From the NCBI GenBank assembly GCA_016271365.2, contig CM057458.1:201534501-201598500 (forward strand): a stretch of DNA of 64,000 nucleotides, in the 5' to 3' direction. The translations under genes were made by a program, and so were the position numbers. Numbering within the stretch: position 1 is the stretch's first letter; each line of letters begins with the position of its first letter. The notes under the pieces are model-generated. The model saw only the letters and a program-made list of their open reading frames with translations. It was not told the origin of the DNA and searched no databases. This stretch comes from Neoceratodus forsteri. Its lineage: Eukaryota; Chordata; Ceratodontiformes; Ceratodontidae. Shown here piece after piece: positions 34,011 through 45,289 of the stretch.

Positions 34011-36160
34011 CTAGGCGTGGCTATATACCAGTGCAGACACCGGTACTGGGTCTGGGTGGGTGAAGCAGTTACATACTTCTCTGATTGTATGGAAATAAAG
34101 CATCTTGAAGGCATTTATACCGATTAGAGTGCTTAATTTGAGGTTTTTTTGTAGATCGTTCCATAAGGTAGGTAGCACGAAGCTTATGACTGCCCTACCA
34201 AAGCAGGATTTTGCTTTGGGTACTTTCAGTATAATAGCTGAATAACTTCTTAACGCGTATTTCCCAATTATACTCAGAGGAAGACAGCAGGAGATATAGT
34301 AAAGCAGCTTATTAGAGATGGCTCTATAGGTCCAGAGTGCGGAGTTTCTGTGGCGCCTGAACTTTAGTGATGTCCACCCCACTGCCGCATATAGGGTGTA
34401 GTGATGCATGTCGAAGGGGAGTCCCGTTATAAACCTCAGTGCTTGATGGTACAGTGTGTCCAGTTTAGCCATGTAAGAGTTGGGGCATTGGCTGTAGAGG
34501 AAGTCAGCGTAATCAACCAATGATAGGAAAATGGATTGGACCAGTTGTTTCTTGGCATCTCTGGTGAGAAATTGGTTGATTCTAAAAAACAATCCAAGCC
34601 TTTGCCGAAGTTGTTTTAGCAAGTCTTCGATATGTTCAATGAAGGAGAGTCTTTGGTCTATCCAAACTCCCAGATACTTGAATTTTGTAACAAATTCTAG
34701 TTTTTCACCTAGAACTGTGGTAATTTGGGGAACTGTCCCACTGGACACAGGGTTAGCTGTACAGATAAAAGGGGAGAGGACCATCGCTTTAGTTTTTGTG
34801 GCATTAAGGAGTAGCTTTTTTTGGAGGAGTTGGCTTTGCAAAAGGTTGAATTCTGACTGTAGGTCATTGCAGGTAGCTTCAGGTGTTGGGCAACTCACGT
34901 AGAGAACTGTATCATCTGCAAACAGATGGATGTTGGCTTCTTTTATACAGTAGTCAATGTTATTAATGTAGATTGCAAAAAGTAAGGGCCCTAATATAGA
35001 ACCTTGAGGTACCCCTCTTTGCAGAGTTTTTAAGGGGGACAGGCCTCCTTCAGCTTTAACTTGTTGAAGGCGCCCTGTAAGATAGTCAGTAAGCCAACGC
35101 AGAGAGAAGGGGTCCACACCTATGGTTTGAAGGGAGAAGAGGAGCAGACTATGGTCGACGGTGTCAAAAGCCTTGCTTAGATCAAGGAAAACAGCACAAA
35201 TAAAGTTTTTGCTCTCAAGATTACGCTGCCAGTCGTTAGTAACTTTGGCGAGGGCTGAGATAGTGCTATGTTTAGCTCTGAATCCGGACTGCATAGGATT
35301 TAGCAGTTCCCTAGACTCAAGGTGAGTCCTCAGCTGTGCATTTACAATTTTCTAGGAGCTTGGACAGGACCGGAAGGAGGAAATTGGCTCAGGTTATTGA
35401 GATCTCCAGGGTCACCTGATTTGAACAGTGGCATGACATGTGCTGTCTTCCATATAGGTGGTAAGGTGCCCTGAGACAGGGATAAGTTAAAAAGGTGGGT
35501 GTGGGTATTACTAGTACGTGGTAGGCAATTTTTGGGAAATAAGGGTCAAGGGTGTAGCCCCAGCACTTTTTCTAGTATCCAACTGAAGCAAGAGGTCCTC
35601 TACCTCTTTCAGTGGGGCAGGTTGAAGCGAGAAAGGTGGCAAAACTATCGGAGTTTCAGGCAATTGGCTGGCAGTCTGGGAGCGAAGTATGTTTGCAGGG
35701 GAGTTGTCAAATGCCATGCCTGCAGTATCAAAGTGGTTATTGAATGCGTCAAGTATATCTATCTTTTCAGTTATAGTCAAGTTGCCAGAGGTAATCTTGG
35801 TCGGGAGTGAATTTCTTGGGGAGTGTCCTAGCAGATCATTGATGGTGTTCCAGAGCTTGATTGGGCTCTTTGTGGCAGAGTCAAGTTCGGATTTGAAGAA
35901 GGTGGCCTTCGATTCTCTGATTGTTTTGGTACATAAATTTCATAGTCTCCTGAACTGGTTCCAATCCTCTGCAGTGTTCAGTCTGCGCACTTTTTTCCAG
36001 AGCTTATCTCTTTCTAGAAGCAAGGACTTGATCTGAGGGGTGAACCATTTACAGGTTTTGGTCCTAGTTCGAACTTTAATCAGGGGAGCATACTTATTAA
36101 GGGCCCTTGATAGAATGTTGTGGAAAATACTGTAAGCTGACGTAATCATTTTGGCCAGGT
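34011..36160 (-). pseudogene. L2-like LINE ORF2 (endonuclease end and reverse transcriptase)
   Basis: The longest continuous coding relic in the window is 34011-35294 (427 codons). Order: endonuclease C-terminus and linker (36160-35940; KWFTPQIKSLLLERDKLWKK), linker (35780-35511), RT fingers (about 35480-35400; PPIWKTAHVMPLFKSGDPGD), a short decayed stretch, then SGFRAKHST, FLDLSKAFDTVDHSLL, VPQGSILGPLLFAIYINN, the intact catalytic FADDTVLY (about 34920), FKYLGVWIDQRLSF and a C-terminus to the stop at 34011. Only the region before 35294 has clear frame breaks, so the RT palm is well preserved and the copy may be younger than the L1 around it. The N-terminal endonuclease is lost by 5' truncation. 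Confidence 0.88.
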
Positions 36161-37337
36161 AGAAATCTTGCCACTCAGTAGGGGAGAGTAGCCAAAAATC
36201 TAATCTACTATGGGAGGGATTAGGTTCTGAATGGAAGATGTAGTCCCTGATCCATGGGTGGAATAGCTTCCACACATCTGTGAGTCCTTGATCTGAGATT
36301 AGTTGATGTAGTGCTCTATCACTTCTGGTGTGAGCTTCTTTTCCAGTATTGTTTCTGTCCAATGAGGGAGCAAGGGTAAGACTGAAGTCTCCACTGAGAA
36401 GGAGAGGGCAATTAGGGGGTGTAAACCCAGCCATCATCTCTGCCAGGGCATGAAAAAACTGTGGGGCATCCTCGTTGGGGGCATATATGTTACAAAGGGT
36501 AATAGAACCAGATGGGGTGTCGTAGGTAGCTGTCACCCACCTACTATCAGGGCCTGAGAGTGTTTTGGTAAGGGTCCAAGGCAGTGCTTTGTGGAGGAGG
36601 ATAAGTACACTATGCTTCCTTGTGGGAGCACTAGAATAGACCTGTTGCCCCACCCAGTCCTTTGTCATGCGAGCATGGTCTTCACTTATTAATTTGGTCT
36701 CCTGAAAAAGGGCTACCTTAGAATGCAGACGCTTCAAGTGGGCGAGGACTTTCTCTTTATTGGGGAGTCGAAGCCCCGGATATTCCACATATGGAATGTT
36801 ATATCTGACATCTTGGGTTGGAGAGGAGGGTCAGAAAGCAGAGGGAGCATGTTCTGTAATTCAAGCTCTGGAAAGAGGACCACTGATAAGCCCAAGCAGG
36901 GAAAGAAGGGGACTTAGTAGCGAGCTTGTAGGGTCAAGTCTGGATATGCTAGTAGGACTGAGTGAAAGAGAGATAAGGAAACCAGAGATCTAGTGTTAAT
37001 TGGTTAACCAGTACAAACAGGCTTTAATAAAAAACAAAAACAGGTTAAAGGCAATTGCAGAACACAATAAAGGTGCCGTGGAGGTAGGATGTCTCATGGG
37101 GGGGTGGGACACAGTTAACGAGCAACTCTGCCTGTCTTGGCTACCCCTGATTGTAGCGCGGGGGGGAGGAGGCCCAGCCAAGTGGCAGCACCAAACACAG
37201 GGCCAGTAAACTTCCCCACCCAGTTGTTTTCCATTAAAACCTCCACATTACTCCTCATAGAGACAAAACCAAGGCATTTATCTGAGGTTAGGGGTCCCGT
37301 CAAACCAGGAGTTCTTCTGGAAGGTCTTCTTTCCAAC

Positions 37338-38503
37338 TCAGGAGGTGTTCACCGGATTGCGGCCTAATGGAACGCGCAAGTCCTCGGTGTATGTTTCAAG
37401 GTCTCGGAGCAGCAGTGCTGCATCTGTGGAGGCCTCCCATGAGTCTTCTTCATCTTCGGATTCAGATTTGTTGGGAACCGGAGCATTAATGTCCATTTTA
37501 ATGGGAGGATCATTACAGCTGGATTGTACAGAAAGGAGTGCGAATTTGTTCTGAGAGAAGTAGGGTCTTGTGTACACCTGTTCCTCTGTTTCTCCACATA
37601 GAGAGTTTTGGTTGAGTTTCTCAGTAGGCTGTCCCCTATCCTGTGGGTGCTCTTGCTTAGAGTGAGGTACTAAAGGAGGCCTCTTGTGTGTTTTTGGCTG
37701 GAGGGGCTCAAGTTCCTTCCTTGGGGCTTGAAGAGAAGGCTTAGCCAGTGCATTTGGCGGATCCCTTGTCAGTGGGGATCGATGATCTAGGTGAGGGCTA
37801 TTAAGTGCATCAGATGGGTCTGATGTCGGGCTGCAAGATATGCTGATGGCTGCAGGCCAGGTTTGAGTGATGTACTCCATGGCTGCTTCTGGCATAGCAA
37901 ACTGATGGGAGGTGCTGTTAAAAGTCATTTTGATTATCGCAGGGTATCTGAGAGAAAAGGGTACCTGCAATTCATAGTGTCTTCTGCTAACCTCAGTGTA
38001 GGCCTTCCTCTTAGCGGCTAAGTCTCCTGAAACACCATAATTTGGTGTCCCCTCCATTGTAGTGCACCAAGTTCCCTGGCCCTTGTTTGGATTGCCTCTT
38101 TTTTGGTGAAGTTAAGGATCCATGGAATGATGGGCCTTGGTCGGCACCAGTTGCAGGCTTAGGTTGAAGGGAGCAGTGTGCCCGCGCAATAATTATTCTG
38201 GTGGATGGAAGAAGTCTCAGGAGCTCCAGAAGGGCTTGTTGAAGGAAGGGTATCAGGGAATCCCAAGGGCTGCAGGTTGTTGTGGCAACTTCTGTTCTCA
38301 AGGTCATCCAGCTTATCCTGAAGCAGATTAATGTGAGCTGCCTGTTCCCTCATGGTAGTGAAGTGACCCTGAAGGATATCATCGTGGGACATTGTTTTTT
38401 GCTCTACATGATCGAGTCTCGCATCCAGTTGCTGAACTGAAGCAGCAGTAGTGTTAGATGCAAGGGTCAGAGCATCTATGCTGGTGATGGTGGATGTGAA
38501 CAT
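37338..38503 (-). pseudogene. L1 ORF1 (RNA-binding coiled-coil protein), broken
   Basis: ORF1 protein coats L1 RNA. An ATG at 38503 opens a heptad-like coiled coil (VQQLDARLDHVEQK, INLLQDKLDDLENR), ending in the L1 signature LDDLENRSCHNNLQPLGFPD (about 38290). A frame change near 38200 leads to RAHCSLQPKP and LTSPKKRQ (the RRM region, 38011-38180), and another near 38050 to AYTEVSRRHYELQVPFSLRYPA (C-terminal domain). The last frame runs to a stop at 37338 with a long acidic, Pro-rich tail. Total span is about 390 codons over three frames. Confidence 0.8.
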
Positions 38504-38749
38504 TTCTCATATCAAGTGCTCCACAGCTCCTTTAGTGCTGTGTGACATGCAGCCTGCATGTAGAGATTGTCACAGAGCAGAAGGTGAGGTAAATCTGCAG
38601 TCTGCAGGCAAATTTCTCTCAAAGTCTGTCTAATGCAGGGCAAAGTCTTCTGATTGCTAAAGTTGCTATAGAGGGTTCCTGACTTTTAGCAAAATGCAGG
38701 GTTTTGAAGGGTTCTAGACCTCAGGTTAGCAGTGTTGAAAAGTTAAGTT

Positions 38750-38758
38750 GCCATCTTG
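38750..38758 (-). promoter_or_regulatory. YY1-type site in L1 5' UTR
   Basis: The minus strand reads CAAGATGGC, about 24 nt inside the 5' end of the L1. The same motif near position +13 of human L1 binds YY1 and directs the transcription start. A site in the same place here suggests a shared promoter design. Confidence 0.6.
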
Positions 38759-39739
38759 TTTGCCGATTAGCCTTGACCCCCTTTCCTAGTGTTTTACTGG
38801 AGGTGGGTTTCCTTGAAGATGACTCCTGCAGTTATGTGAGAAATGTTAATTTCTGGGGGAACATAACAGCAAGTTCAATATGGGTATAATGGTGACTAGT
38901 CAGGAACACAACATATCTTCAAAGTGGGTTCACTGGTGCCTGGCACAAAAGGTGCATTTGGAATGTCTTCAGAGGCTGCAGTGCCTGAAGAAAAGTGAAT
39001 GTTGTAATTTCAGAGGAAGTCTGGCTTTGACCGAATTGAGCTGACCACACAATCCAGGTTGCAGAGGGACCCAATCTGCTTACAAGTTTTGGGGTGGTAA
39101 CTTAGTTCACCCAGTCTTTTTGAAAGTTAATATGGGAAGTAACAGAGTGATCCCATCAGGTTAGGCTTGTACACCCACAGATAACTTTCAGGACTCAATG
39201 TGGTCCATGTGCTCTTAAAATAAGTGTTTTGGAACTGCCCAATGTATGTGCACTTATGTAGTCCTGGGTATCACCTGATGCTCAGTTTTCCATTTGTCCT
39301 GAAACAAAGGGTGGAAGTTCGAAGAGTGTGTTCTGTAACAATGTTGGTACCTGCAGAAGAGTCATGTTCTCATGTGTTCTGTTCCTGCAAAAGCCCTGGG
39401 GGCACCACATTTTCTGACTGACATCTTGTCAGAAATGAAGCCATACAGTACAATCCCATTCCTGTTGTGGACATTCCATCTGTGTTGTGACCTGTTACTG
39501 ACTTTTTGGATCCCCCTCAGACATGTGTGACACACCATAGCCCAGGTAACTCTCCCCCAGGCTAGGGTAAAATAGAAATGTTTATTTTGTACCCCTCCCT
39601 CTGACCTCTTAGATGCCAGGTGTTGTCCTAAAGCCAGGGGTAATACCTTTTGTGTTTATTGCTGTTGCCTTGCCTGTAAATGGGAGAGTGGCATTTCACT
39701 GGCTTTTAAAAAAAAAGATGTGTGTGTTGGTGGGCGGGG

Positions 39740-40215
39740 GTTGGGGGGCACTAGACACCAGGGAACTATAATGAAAATACAGGGATGGCACTGGAGGGTG
39801 GTGGGTGCCACTAGACACCAGGGAAATTTAAATAAAATAAGTTGACAGCATCAGAGTGTGAGAGTCACTTTTGATGCACTGCTGCTTTAAAAGCTTCCAG
39901 TTGTCTATTGGCACTCCCCACCCACTGATTGACCTCCCCATATGTTTTTAAAATGTTCCATATTTTCCTGGTGTCTAGTGGCACCCCACCTCCCCCACTG
40001 ACTGGTGTCCCATTATAAAATATTATGTCCCTGTTGCCTAATGGCACCCCCACCCTTCTGATTTTCATCCCCCTAATACAATAAGATTTCCCTGGTGTCT
40101 AGTGGCACTCCCTCACCTGCCGATCATCCTCCCTGTACTACAACAGTATTTCCCTGGTGTCTAGTATCATCCTCCCACCCACCCATGGATATCCTGTAAT
40201 AAAATGTAATGTCTC
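39740..40215. repeat. Inverted minisatellite, copy 2
   Basis: This matches 18440-19010 in the other tandem copy. It has forward GGTGCCACTAGACACCAGGG units near 39745 and 39805, then reverse units CCTGGTGTCTAGTGGCACCC from about 39967 to 40175. It has fewer units than copy 1 at the left side. Confidence 0.75.
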
Positions 40216-40448
40216 TGGTAGCAATTCATGGAGGCATGGAGTTGTAATAATAAATTATATGAGATGCAAATTTAAACAAGAACAGCAGTTTGTGACGGTA
40301 AATTGCCTGCTTGGATTAGATCACCAGTTACTTGTTTTCCAGGTTGTGACATGATAATCTCTACTCTACAGGAACTGAAATCCTCATATCTGCAGCTCAG
40401 TGGCACACTGATTTTGTGCTCTTTCTCAGGTATAGGATAAGTGGTTTG

Positions 40449-41299
40449 AATACCGGAAATCACACAGTATATTAGTCATTATTTATTGAAATATAGATTA
40501 TGTTTTTAAATATAACAGGTCATCTTCACTACTCCTGATGAAGCAGTGTGGTGACACTGAGAAATGCTGATTTGTGAAGGTGAGTGATTTTATGGTCCAC
40601 CATTTACTGATCTACTGAGCCATGAAACCCCCCTACTCCTAACACTTCTCCCAGATGTGCCATCTACTGCCTACCGCTATACTGTCCCCCCTAACATGCC
40701 AGTAATGCACCACAATGCTATCCCTTCTCCCTCCAGTTCTGTCACCTACTTGACTCTCTCCCTTGGCCCATAAGCCTGAAGCCTACTCTCCCAATGGCTG
40801 TACTCTACAGGTGACTCCACTTTTATCTGTCACTAACACAGTTGTTTTAGCTACCACCTCTGATCTGTCATGCTTTGCTTCTGTTGTCTGATGCACTTTA
40901 TTACTGATGCTGCTAAGTGAACTGTATCCCCTTATTCTGTACCCACGCTATGATTGTGTTATTTTATGTAACGTTATGCATTGCCTTATTTTATCCTACA
41001 TTGATTACTGTGTGTTACTATTTGTTGATTGCTGACAATGTCCCATGCTCCTCTGCCTACGTTCAGATGAGCATCCTTTGTAAAAGAGCTTTTAGCTCAA
41101 AGGTGGTAATACCAACTACTCAATAAATAAATAAATAACATTTTTTGCATACTGAATTTGGTGACCAGTGTTATTTGTCCAGGACACTACTATTACACCC
41201 TTTGGTTCCACAACTTGTGTTTGATGCCAGGTGGTGCTACACATGGAGGTGGTCTTATTGGAATTCATCACTTTGTTGAATGTGTAACCATAGCTGATA
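40449..41299. other. No gene; possible LINE 3' tail at 41120-41140
   Basis: After the tandem duplication, about 650 bp leads to CTCAATAAATAAATAAATAA at 41119-41138. Such a tail suggests the 3' end of an L2-like LINE or SINE on the plus strand, but no RT coding sequence lies upstream. The next 160 bp are unassigned. Confidence 0.45.
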
Positions 41300-42420
41300 G
41301 TGGCAATGTACCTTGGTCACCACAACTGGCACCTGGTCAGTGCATCTCTAGCCTTTCCACTAGTGGTCACTGCCTGTGATGTTTGCTTGTTGTACTGTGT
41401 ACCACAGGGCTCAGTGCTGGGATGGGTTCTGTTTAACATTTTCATAGCCAGCATTGCAGTAGGGATTAAGAGCAAGATCAGTCTCTTCACAGATGACACA
41501 AAGATTTGTGCCGAGGTAGATGGGGGAGAGGGAGCAAAAGTACTTCAGGAGGATTTGGCAAAACTGGAGGAATGGTCTCACACTTGGCAGCTTGGTTTCA
41601 ATGCCAAGAAGCGCAAAGTGATGCATTTAGGAGGCAAGAACCCAGGACACAAATACTGGCTGGAGGGTGTCCAATTAACAAAATCCAAGGAGAAGAAGGA
41701 TCTGGGGGTGCTGGTAACTGGGGAGATGAAGCACTCTGCTCAGTGCAGGAAGCCAGCAGCAAAGGCAAACAGGATGCTAGGGTACATAGCAAGGTGGATT
41801 GTGTCTAGGAGTGGGGAGGTCATCTTGCCCCTGTACAGGTCCCTGGTGAGACCGCACCTAAAGTACTGCATGCATTTCAGGCACCCCTACTTGAAAAGGG
41901 ACATCAAACTACTGGAGGGGGTACAGCACAGGGCAACAAAAATGATCCTTGGATTGGGGGACAGACCATATGAGGAGAGACTAGGAAAGCTCAATATGTA
42001 AACCCTGGAGGAAAGAAGGGAGAGAGGGGATATGAGTGAGACCTTTAAGTACCTGAAGGTTTTGAACAAAGCAGACACCAGGCATATGTTCACTCAGAAG
42101 GGAGGAAGGGAATCCAGGGGACACTCTATGAAGTTGGAAGGGGCAGGTTCAAGAGGGCACTGAGGAGATATTATTTTACAGAAAGGGTGGTGGCAGGGTA
42201 GAAGGCTCTGTCAGAGGAAGTCATATCACTGCAGAATGTTGGGAGCTTCAAGAGGGGGTGGGACAGATTCAAGGGGACAATACAAATTGGGAGGGGGTGG
42301 TAGATGGGGGAGGGCATATGGGGAGGGCAGCTGCTGTCTAATGGACTGAAGTGCTGCACACTTGAGCAGATTAGATAGACCAAATGGCCTGTATCTGCTG
42401 GCAATTTCATATGTTTCTAT
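41300..42420 (+). mobile_element. CR1-type LINE, 5'-truncated
   Basis: A CR1 3' part with RT palm, thumb, C-terminus and 3' UTR ends at ATATGTTTCTATCG (about 42420). The start is near 41390, where VPQGSVLG begins; the 90 bp before it are doubtful. It resembles the minus-strand CR1 copies at 49967 and 53806. Confidence 0.85.
41390..42001 (+). pseudogene. CR1 reverse transcriptase, C-terminal part
   Basis: Blocks are VPQGSVLGWVLFNIFIA, then FTDDTKICAEVD (the catalytic box reads TDD in place of ADD), LEEWSHTWQLGFNAKK, KKDLGVLV, LPLYRSLVRPHLKYC and VQHRATKMILGLGDRPYEER. A TAA at 41999-42001 cuts the frame, but CR1-like sequence (TLEERRERGDM, NGLYLLAIS) continues to about 42415. The 5' part of the RT and all of the endonuclease are missing. 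Confidence 0.87.
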
Positions 42421-44284
42421 CGTGCTGCCTGGCCCTTGGACTTTACAGGCTCCTTTTGCCTCTACATTGCAGACATAGTGGCATTCATTAATTCTATCTT
42501 GCCAAGGGCAAACTGCTAGTTTCATGTGTCCATTTATGGTCAAGGGGGACTGCCTTGAGGATTATGGGTGACCCTTCTTATCTCCCCACAACAGACCATG
42601 GAGATCCTCAAACCTGTGTGCTGCCATCCTCAACATGTTCTTTGGCTATGTATGTGGCAATGCATGGCTGTCAGCCCAATATGTAGCTCAGTGCCTCTGC
42701 TATGTCAAAATACAGCATAGTTGCTGGCCTGATGAAAATAGGGCCAATGAAGTTTGTCAAAAATGTATTTGATTACAGTAACTGGTGGTTTGATAGAGTG
42801 CAGGCCAGAAGTTAGATGTTTTACCATTTCTAGTTTTTGCGTTTGCATCGGTCCACTAATGGCCCCTTCCAATATTAAAATGACCTGACAGCAATACTTT
42901 TCATGTTCCAAACCCCTTTTGTGCATGCATGACAATGCGCATGCACTACGCAAATTACATGCACACTTTGACCCTTTTGAATGTCTTGCCAAAAGGTTTT
43001 GAACACTGGAGCCAGAGATAGCAACTCTGAAATTCAATGCATTTATGGAAACTGCCATGAACAGATCATCATCACACACTAAATGTGAACACTCTATACC
43101 TAAACAAAAGAAACACTTCCAACAAAATGAATTGGTCTGAGTGCAAGTTTTACATTGATGTGGGATAAAAGGAATTTAAAAATAATTCTTGCAACTGTCT
43201 ACTGCATAGTTACTCTGAATGAGTGAAAATTGTGTATAGATTTTAGCTGCCTGTCTTTACTTGCAAAGGAACTTTGTGTTGGTTTTCCTGCACCAGAAAA
43301 AAATAAAGATGAAGAAAATCATTTTAATGTATGTTGTTATAACAGTCTGGTTGTGATTATATGAATTACTGCTTCAGCTTCTAGTTTATAATTTGATGCT
43401 CTAAGGATTTTGATTTAAACCACTGGTCCCCTTACTTTTTTTTTATGCTTACAACTGAAAAGTTCTGTTTCTTTGAAATAAACATTTCTTACTTACTGTA
43501 CTCAGTAGAGGAAAGGGCACCATAGTAGAAAGGGGAAGACGTTTAAAGAACCCTTGATGCTGTTAGGACAACTTTGAAACATGTTCTGGTCAGAGCCAAC
43601 ATGGCTGCTGCAGAGCGGTGACTCCCACTCAAAGAGTACTCAGAGATCCTGCCACAGCTGATGCCATACTTGCATGGTTCTCACGCATGCGCTGTGACTG
43701 ATAATCATTGTGCACGCATGAGAATGAGCCTGCATGCCCAAGATAGCCACTGTGACAGAAGTGCGCATGCACAATTCTCACGCATGCATACCAAGCTTGC
43801 GACAGCCATCTTGGGCACAGTGGGCTATTTTTTCTGCCTGTAACTGCGGAAGTGAGGAGTGGAAAAAAAACAGTGCCCTTGTGATGGGTGGGATTGTGAG
43901 GTAGCAGAGAGGAGGAGTGCATTGACAGCAGATGACTGGAATCTTGCCACAGCACTGTGGAAACACACGACTGAGGAATCCAGTTATGAGCTTTCACAGT
44001 CCTTTTTCTCTCTCCTAGACCTTGCAAAACGTCTGCAAGGCTCAGTCCTCACAGCCATAAAAATGAAATATTTAGATGCACTTTAGCATATATTTCATAC
44101 TTTTTGTGTATATCTCACCATTATTTCTTTCTTGCTAAGGACAGATGCATGGAAACAGGATCTGTACCTCTACCCCAAATACACCCTCTATCAGGACATC
44201 ACCAACAAGTGTTCCCCCTTTCTACTTTAGGCAGCTACATAAGCATGAAATATTTAAATATGTTAAATGAGCACAAGGGAAGAC
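42421..44284. other. No gene recognised
   Basis: No family resemblance was found in either strand. A CpG-bearing patch at 43670-43810 has three related TTCTCACGCATGC or complementary blocks and GCGCATGC motifs. Nothing else was identified. Confidence 0.45.
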
Positions 44285-45289
44285 TTGGATGGCTAGTGAC
44301 TGCCTCAGCATGATGTTGCTTGCTCTGGTACTAAGTGAGGTAGCTGATCCTATCACTAAATTGTTCAATGCCTCTCTAAAGTCAGGAGTCGTCCCAGACA
44401 AGTGGAAGAAGGCTCAGGCAACCCCTGTCTTTAACAATGGAGATACAACCAACCTGTCTAACTACAGGCCTAACATCATCCTTCCCCCTCTTTTGAAAGC
44501 CCTTGAACGAGTGGTATCAGACAAGCTCTCAAGTATAACCTACTCTGTTCCCAACAGCAGCACGGATTCAGGTGAGACCACTCCACCGTCTCTGTCTCAG
44601 TTGACTACACCTCCCAAATCTACGATGCCTTTGAAGATGGTTTGGCAGTGAGGTCTATCTTTATAGACATTACGAAGGCATTAGACACCATCAACCATCA
44701 ACTCCTTCTACAAAACCTCCTCTCTAGAGGCCTGTCCAATGACGTGGTGGCATGGTTTAGTAGCTACCTATCTCATAGGACTCAACACGTCAAAATTAAA
44801 GGTAACCTCTCAGAGCATAGGGAAGTGAGCCTAGGTCTCCCCCAAGGGTCCATATTAGGGCCACTCCTCTTCAGTCTCTTTATTAACCCATTACTCCCAG
44901 AATGCCCAGTGCACATCATGCTCTGTGTGGATGATGCAGTAATCTCCATTAAAGGAAAAAAAACATGCCTCGATCTCCACTGAACTGCAAATTAATTTCC
45001 ACAGGCTTCAAAAATGGTTTTCTGATAACAAACTTTCACTCAATTATAAAAAATCCCAAAAGCATGCTATTCACTGTTCAACAGAACAAAAAGAAGTTTT
45101 GGCCTCTGCAGATACATAGCACCAAAGGTGACATGCTGGAGCAGGTGAGCAACTTTAAATATCTCGGTGTTCACCTTGATGACACCTTATCATTTGGAAC
45201 TCATGTTGACCACGTTGTTAAAAACACTAATGCAAACTGGGTGTCCTCTGTCACCACCAGCATTCTATGACCCTGGAAGCCCTGAAACT

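Larger units (their letters stand above)
33226..36174 (-). mobile_element. L2-like LINE nested in L1
   Basis: A 5'-truncated LINE lies inside the L1 endonuclease. It is flanked by TCAGTA (33220-33225 and 36175-36180), a possible 6 bp duplication. Its 3' end is a run of TTGA units on the minus strand (33229-33257) after GGTTAAATAAAGAC. The L1 protein matches stop at LLSP on one side and resume at KKATD on the other. A small CR1 3'-end fragment (about 33724-33900) lies in its 3' UTR. Confidence 0.85.
30020..36813 (-). pseudogene. L1 ORF2 (endonuclease, reverse transcriptase, Cys motif), broken and interrupted
   Basis: The frame opens near 36813 with MSDITFHMWNIRG, then shifts by one base. The endonuclease runs to about 36180: ALFQETKLI (catalytic Glu present), YAPNED, LLSGDFSLTL and SRLDFWLLSP. 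The L2-like LINE (33226-36174) interrupts here. It resumes at 33225 with RVISDHAHV. RT blocks are PGKSPG (about 32440), VGFFPGQHS, AVDFEKAFDSIE (about 32045), TQQGCPLS (about 31885) and the catalytic box YADN (about 31765), where the second Asp is Asn. Next are GLKLNQTKTEM and TYLGIIL. The C-terminal CWRC...LYILCSCP motif is at about 30460-30400. Many stops. Loss of YADD alone would inactivate it. Confidence 0.85.
27068..38781 (-). mobile_element. Full-length L1 LINE carrying two later insertions
   Basis: A minus-strand L1 sits in tandem copy 2; copy 1 has the empty site at about 14165. It is flanked by TTTTCTAGTGTTTT (27054-27067) and TTTCCTAGTGTTTT (38782-38795), a 14 bp duplication with one change. 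Removing the Tigger element (27294-29403) and the L2-like LINE (33226-36174) leaves about 6.65 kb, a normal full-length L1 size. It has a YY1-type site near the 5' end, ORF1, ORF2 and an A-rich 3' end on the minus strand. The 3' UTR contains a G-rich tract on the plus strand (about 27186-27218). Confidence 0.88.
19316..40448. repeat. Tandem duplication, copy 2
   Basis: This is the second head-to-tail copy of the unit at 7170-19222. It is longer because of a 4.6 kb LINE (21127-25690) and an 11.7 kb nested L1 (27068-38781). It lacks the CR1 pair, retrocopy, MITE and MULE of copy 1, so it preserves their empty sites. Homology ends at ATAGGATAAGTGGTTTGA near 40448. Confidence 0.85.

Noticed and set aside
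36723..37367. Plus-strand frames over the L1 ORF1/ORF2 junction
   Set aside because: They are antisense shadows of the minus-strand L1 coding regions.
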